The translations under genes and the position numbers were made by a program. Positions 13,713-17,036 of a stretch of DNA of 17,036 nucleotides are shown piece after piece. Location of the stretch: the NCBI GenBank assembly GCA_030731635.1, contig JANQTR010000107.1, positions 1-17,036 on the forward strand. The letters run 5' to 3'. The stretch comes from Erythrobacter sp. (GTDB taxonomy: Bacteria; Pseudomonadota; Alphaproteobacteria; Sphingomonadales; Sphingomonadaceae). Every line of letters begins with the position of its first letter. Position 1 is the stretch's first letter. The notes under the pieces were generated by a model, which was not told the DNA's origin, did no database searches, and saw only the letters and a program-made list of their open reading frames with translations.

Positions 13713-15071
13713 CTATCCGGCGGCCTGCGCCAATCTGGCCCGCGCCTCGTCCTCGCCAATTAGGGGGAGCAGTTCGCCCATGTCGGGGCCGTGTTCCATC
13801 CCGGTGAGCGCCTGGCGCAGTGGCAGAAACAGCGGTTTGCCTTTGCGCCCGGTGGCATCTTTAAGCGCGGCGGTCAGCGCGCCCCACGGGTTGTCGCTCC
13901 ACGTCAGCAGCCGCGCTGCCTCGGCCAGGAATGCCTTGTCTTCGTCTGAAAATTCGGGCTGCATTACCGGCCCGGTCACCACCTGCCACCACTCACTCAC
14001 CTCGCCAACATGGGCAAGGTTGGGCCGGATCGCATGCCACCCGGCAGCGTCCATCCCCTCGGGCAGGCGGTGCTGCACCGCCTCAAACGACAATTGGTGG
14101 ACGATCCCGGCGTTGAGCCGGTCAAGATCCTCGTCATCGAACCGCGCCGGGGCGCGTCCGAAGGTGGCCAGATCAAAGCTCTGGATCAGGACGTCGCGGT
14201 CTGCAATCGGCTCGACCGGCTGCGATGTGCCAAGCCGCGACAGCAGCGCGATGATCGCCGCAGGTTCGATCCCGCGGTCGCGAAAAGCATCGCAGCCAAG
14301 CGAGCCGAGCCGCTTCGACAGCTTGCCTTCGGCCCCCACCAACAGCGCTTCATGAGCAAACGCCGGGGGCGATTTTGCTGCGCTTTCTGTTGCAGCAAAG
14401 CCCGCAGCAAAAAGTGCGGTAAAGATTTGAATTTGCACGGCAGTGTTGGTGACATGATCTTCACCGCGCAGCACCTGCGTGACGCCCATGTCGATGTCGT
14501 CAACCGCGCTTGGCATCATGTAGAGCCACGATTCATCGGCGCGGCGGATCACCGGGTCTGAGAGTTGCGCAGGCTCGAATTTCTGAGGCCCGCGAATGCC
14601 GTCGATCCAGGTGATCGGCTCATCATGATCAAGCAGGAAGCGCCAGTGGGGGGCGATGCCTTCCGCCTCTTTCGCAGCGCGTTCGGCGTCGGACAGCTTG
14701 AGCGCGGCGCGATCGTAGATCGGCGGCAGCCCACGCCCGAGCGCAATCTTGCGCTTGATCTCCAATTCCTGCGCGCTTTCATAACAGGGGTAAATCCGGC
14801 CCGCCTCCAGCAATGCCGCAAAGGCCGCATCATAGCGCGGTCGCCGCGCCGACTGGCGTTCTTCCTGATCCCAGTCGAGCCCGAGCCACGCAAGGTCAGC
14901 GCGGATGGCATCGACATACTCCTCGCGGCTGCGTTCCGCGTCAGTATCATCGATCCGCAGGATAAAGCGGCCGCCGGATTGGCGCGCCAGCATCCAGTTG
15001 TGCAGCGCGGTGCGGATGTTGCCGACATGCAGCAGGCCAGTGGGCGAGGGGGCAAAACGGGTTGTGGTCAT
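13713..15071 (-). CDS. gltX: Glutamate--tRNA ligase
   Basis: This 452-aa class I synthetase loads glutamate onto tRNA. The HIGH-type motif HVGN is at 15-18 in RFAPSPTGLLHVGNIRTAL, and the KMSKS-type motif KLSKR is at 250-254. RIDDTDAERS and VLRGEDHVTNT are further signatures. A single Cys in YPCYES and no second Cys pair suggests the zinc site of some glutamyl synthetases is absent. Alphaproteobacteria often have two such enzymes, one of which charges tRNA-Gln for GatCAB amidation; which type this is cannot be told here. The ATG at 15071 is chosen because family proteins begin just before the FAPSPTG motif; an in-frame start at 15269 would add 66 residues within the neighbouring gene. It is 40 bp after the unknown 146-aa gene on the same strand. 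Confidence 0.96.
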   Translation of the reverse strand: MTTTRFAPSPTGLLHVGNIRTALHNWMLARQSGGRFILRIDDTDAERSREEYVDAIRADLAWLGLDWDQEERQSARRPRYDAAFAALLEAGRIYPCYESAQELEIKRKIALGRGLPPIYDRAALKLSDAERAAKEAEGIAPHWRFLLDHDEPITWIDGIRGPQKFEPAQLSDPVIRRADESWLYMMPSAVDDIDMGVTQVLRGEDHVTNTAVQIQIFTALFAAGFAATESAAKSPPAFAHEALLVGAEGKLSKRLGSLGCDAFRDRGIEPAAIIALLSRLGTSQPVEPIADRDVLIQSFDLATFGRAPARFDDEDLDRLNAGIVHQLSFEAVQHRLPEGMDAAGWHAIRPNLAHVGEVSEWWQVVTGPVMQPEFSDEDKAFLAEAARLLTWSDNPWGALTAALKDATGRKGKPLFLPLRQALTGMEHGPDMGELLPLIGEDEARARLAQAAG

Positions 15072-15111
15072 GGCGCGTGCGGTAGAACGCACCGCCGCCG
15101 CCCGCAAGGCT

Positions 15112-15552
15112 TCAGACCGCCCGCATTTCAGCCGCCGCCAATGCCAGGGTGCTCTCCCACAGACGCGGCATCCGATCGGCTCGCACCAGGCCCGACAAGG
15201 CGGCTTCGAATCCAAGGCGATCGCCGCTCGCCGCCGCATCGATGAACAACCCAATGGTCGTTTCATCATGGCTCAGCAGGCGGCAGCAAAAGCGCGAGAC
15301 GTGGATATTCTCCGGCCAGCTCGCTGATACCGCATGGGCAAGCATCAGCGCCTTGGCGGCGACTTCGACACTGCCCATCCGCACCGCCAATTCCGGCACC
15401 GGATCGCGTCCCATACGCTCGTGCAGCGCAATCAGCCGCAGCGCCTGAACAAACCGCCCGCCAATCGGCCCAAGCGTCTCGACCCGCGGCGGCGCGGCCA
15501 GCGCGGCGATGATGGTCTGTGCGGTGGCGGAGGGGGATGGGTGATCGGACAT
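15112..15552 (-). CDS. Unknown 146-aa protein upstream of gltX
   Basis: The function is not recognised. The protein is mostly helical in appearance and rich in Ala, Leu and Arg, with no signal peptide, membrane segment or metal motif. Notable stretches are GGRFVQALRLIALHERMGRDPVPELAVRMG (about 31-60) and a Cys pair in SRFCCRLLSHDETT. GCGAGG lies just before the ATG at 15552. It precedes gltX by 40 bp on the same strand and is likely cotranscribed with it, but this gives no clear hint of its job. Coding potential is supported by the good ribosome site and the tight operon spacing, and by lack of a better ORF on the other strand. Confidence 0.75.
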   Translation of the reverse strand: MSDHPSPSATAQTIIAALAAPPRVETLGPIGGRFVQALRLIALHERMGRDPVPELAVRMGSVEVAAKALMLAHAVSASWPENIHVSRFCCRLLSHDETTIGLFIDAAASGDRLGFEAALSGLVRADRMPRLWESTLALAAAEMRAV

Positions 15553-15600
15553 GAAACCTCGCTTGTGCTGCGTCTGAACGGGACGAGCGTATGAGTAGGT

Positions 15601-15629
15601 TTAATGCGAATGAATTGCAATAGCGTCAA
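15601..15629 (-). promoter_or_regulatory. Possible promoter of the gltX operon
   Basis: On the minus strand TTGACG (15629-15624), a 17-bp spacer and CATTAA (15606-15601) resemble -35 and -10 boxes. Transcription would start near 15594, about 40 bp before the first gene. The -35 box is good and the -10 weak. Confidence 0.3.
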
Positions 15630-15633
15630 ACCA

Positions 15634-16347
15634 TCATTTGGGCTTGATCACAAAATTGTGCTCGATGAACAGGAACACCTCGGTTTCGCTCGCCTGTTTG
15701 AAAAAGAGTTCGGAATCGAGTCCGCGTATCTCAATCCCATAATCGCTGCCGAACATCGCGGCATAGCGTTTGGCTTCGTCGGCAATCGCTTTGACCACCG
15801 CGCCCCGGTAGGATTGCGGGTTGTTGATCGCGAGGTCCGTTCCGCCGGTTTCGATATAGGACCGCCCGGTGACTGGCACGGTCTGGACGAAGTCTGCGAT
15901 GGTCTCATCAACCGCATCCACCCGGGTAAACCGCCCGCCAACCGGCAAGCGGGCATAGATTTTGACCCGCGTGGTGTCCGGGCGGCTGCCATTGCCGTAG
16001 GACAGGTCCTCGATTGTCTCAGGGGTGAGCGCCACCAGCTTGAAGTCTCCAGCGACCAGCGCAATGTTCTTTTGCGCGGCGAGGCGGATGGTTGCCTCAA
16101 GCATCGCGGTGACTTCGGCACGGCGGATGGCTGGATCGCGGGAATCCGAGTTGATGAAGATAGGTTTGACAAAATTGTCGGCCTTGCGCGTCAACCCGAT
16201 CGCTGATTGGTCACTGTCATAATATTCGTCGTAATCGTCTCGATCGACCCGTGATCCGGTCACAACGATCATCTCGTCCTGCGCGGCAAGCGCAGTCGGC
16301 GCGATCAGGCTGGCTAGCGCGGCAGCGACAACAACAGTCTTCAACAT
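15634..16347 (-). CDS. Periplasmic protein of unknown function
   Basis: This 237-aa protein has a signal peptide at residues 1-21 (MLKTVVVAAALASLIAPTALA). The mature N-terminus AQDEMIVVTGSRVDRDD carries the VVTGSR motif that usually opens the plug of TonB-dependent receptors, but the protein is far too short for a beta-barrel. An acidic Tyr/Asp stretch follows. The remainder alternates helices and strands, including SYRGAVVKAIADEAKRYAAMFG near 175-196, loosely reminiscent of SIMPL/DUF541 domains. That comparison is weak. The ATG at 16347 has GGGAG eight bases upstream and a typical signal peptide; an in-frame GTG at 16353 adds only two residues. It lies after rpoC's terminator with its own leader, so it is probably transcribed separately. 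Confidence 0.8.
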   Translation of the reverse strand: MLKTVVVAAALASLIAPTALAAQDEMIVVTGSRVDRDDYDEYYDSDQSAIGLTRKADNFVKPIFINSDSRDPAIRRAEVTAMLEATIRLAAQKNIALVAGDFKLVALTPETIEDLSYGNGSRPDTTRVKIYARLPVGGRFTRVDAVDETIADFVQTVPVTGRSYIETGGTDLAINNPQSYRGAVVKAIADEAKRYAAMFGSDYGIEIRGLDSELFFKQASETEVFLFIEHNFVIKPK

Positions 16348-16407
16348 GCACACATCTCCCTCAAGAATGTGAGCTTACCACCGCAGGAAACGCCGCCAAG
16401 GCCAAAG

Positions 16408-16442
16408 AAAAACCCCGCCAGAGCCATAAGGCTCCGGCGGGG
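16408..16442 (-). terminator. Rho-independent terminator of rpoC
   Basis: A 13-bp stem (16413-16425 with 16430-16442, one mismatched or wobble pair) closes a 4-base loop and is followed, on the minus strand, by five T residues (16412-16408). It lies 31 bp after the rpoC stop and ends that transcript. Confidence 0.92.
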
Positions 16443-16473
16443 CAAATCTGGGCCTGTCGAAGGCGAGAGAGGC

Positions 16474-17036
16474 TTATTCCTCGCCCGCATCCTCAATGTC
16501 AGCCGCAGGGGCCGCAGCCGCCATCGCTGCCATGGCCGCCTTCATCTTTTCTTCCGATCCGACAGCATCCGCCGCCGGTTCAGCTTCGCGTTGGCCGGTT
16601 GTAGCAAGTGCGTCCTGCTGCTTCTTCCACGCCGCCTTAAGCGCTGCGTCGCGGCTGTTGGCGGTCACGCGCAACCGGTTCATGCCCGCGCCGGTACCGG
16701 CAGGGATGAGACGACCAACGATGACGTTTTCCTTCAGACCGATCAGCGTGTCCTTCTTTCCTTCAACCGCCGCCTGCGTCAGCACGCGGGTGGTTTCCTG
16801 GAACGAGGCTGCCGAGATGAAGCTGCGGGTCTGCAAGCTCGCCTTGGTGATGCCGAGCAGCACCGGATTGCCCGCTGCGCCCTGCTTGCCCTTGGCCAGT
16901 TTGCCGTTGATTTCCAGCATCTCGGCCAGATCGACCTGTTCGCCCGGCAGCAAGGTGGTGTCCCCGCCATCGGTGATTTCAACCTTCTGCAGCATCTGGC
17001 GAACGATCACCTCGATGTGCTTGTCGTTGATCTTCA
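16474..17036 (-). CDS. rpoC: RNA polymerase beta' subunit, C-terminal part
   Basis: The frame is open from the right edge to a stop at 16474, showing the last 187 residues of the beta' subunit; the rest lies outside the window. The conserved end of the protein is unmistakable: HIEVIVRQMLQKVEI, then GEQVDLAEM, PVLLGITKASLQTRSFISA, SFQETTRVLTQAAVEGKKDT and LKENVIVGRLIPAGTGAG. These are part of the jaw/clamp-proximal C-terminal region that is strongly conserved in bacteria. After it comes a species-specific tail rich in Ala, Met and Glu (for example MKAAMAAMAAAAPAADIEDAGEE), which is low complexity and probably disordered. A strong terminator follows the stop. Confidence 0.97.
   Translation of the reverse strand, partial: KINDKHIEVIVRQMLQKVEITDGGDTTLLPGEQVDLAEMLEINGKLAKGKQGAAGNPVLLGITKASLQTRSFISAASFQETTRVLTQAAVEGKKDTLIGLKENVIVGRLIPAGTGAGMNRLRVTANSRDAALKAAWKKQQDALATTGQREAEPAADAVGSEEKMKAAMAAMAAAAPAADIEDAGEE

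Noticed and set aside
14565..15245. Plus-strand ORF inside gltX (226 aa)
   Set aside because: It is an antisense shadow of a well-identified synthetase.
15072..15269. N-terminal extension of gltX to 15269
   Set aside because: It would run through the end of the unknown upstream gene and add 66 Arg/Cys-rich residues absent from synthetases.
1..17036. CRISPR array, tRNA or rRNA genes, insertion sequence
   Set aside because: No regularly spaced repeats, cloverleaf sequences or transposase-like reading frames were found on either strand.

Overview
This is a GC-rich, gene-dense stretch of bacterial chromosome. The window carries an alphaproteobacterial-style RNA polymerase beta' C-terminus, a proofreading DNA polymerase I, a p97/Cdc48-like ATPase, a LuxR/winged-helix regulator pair and several short lipoproteins. 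Together these suggest a member of the Sphingomonadales, probably Erythrobacteraceae. That assignment rests on protein style and gene neighbourhood; no database search was run.

Layout. 1-1054 (minus strand): the A subunit of a 3-oxoacid CoA-transferase, followed with an ATGA overlap by a proline/alanine-rich lipoprotein that runs off the left edge. 1076-1558: a 483-bp, partly AT-rich intergenic region with several TTGCA/TGCAA dyads and a plus-strand terminator that has no gene in front of it, so a small RNA is likely. 1559-3865 (plus): a two-AAA-domain Cdc48/VCP-like ATPase. 3894-3913: a perfect 20-bp palindrome containing the consensus parS centromere site bound by ParB. 3947-7038 (minus): polA and a small two-helix membrane protein joined by a TGATG stop/start. 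7295-7570 (plus): an extremely alanine-rich lipoprotein with a recognisable promoter, an upstream dyad and a strong terminator. 7661-8692 (minus): a secreted class A beta-lactamase-like serine hydrolase with changes at two catalytic motifs. 8974-11283 (plus): a secreted fusion of a DUF305 domain to an LVIVD-type beta-propeller. 11281-11452: two 34-bp direct repeats flanking two long palindromes. 11670-12957: divergent LuxR-type and winged-helix regulators around a 20-bp dyad, in visibly AT-richer DNA. 13189-15552 (minus): a GFA-family zinc protein, a glutamate--tRNA ligase and an unknown 146-aa protein. 15634-16347 (minus): a periplasmic protein of unknown function. 16474-17036 (minus): the C-terminal end of rpoC, with its terminator.

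How it fits together. Most genes are housekeeping or envelope functions in short transcription units, not one pathway. The parS site suggests the window lies in the chromosome-segregation region near the origin. The most unusual parts are the Cdc48-like ATPase beside parS, the divergent regulator pair with its dyad next to a repeat cluster, the altered beta-lactamase active site, the DUF305-propeller fusion, and the orphan terminator with candidate small RNA in front of the CoA-transferase gene. No phage, insertion sequence, CRISPR array, tRNA or rRNA was seen.
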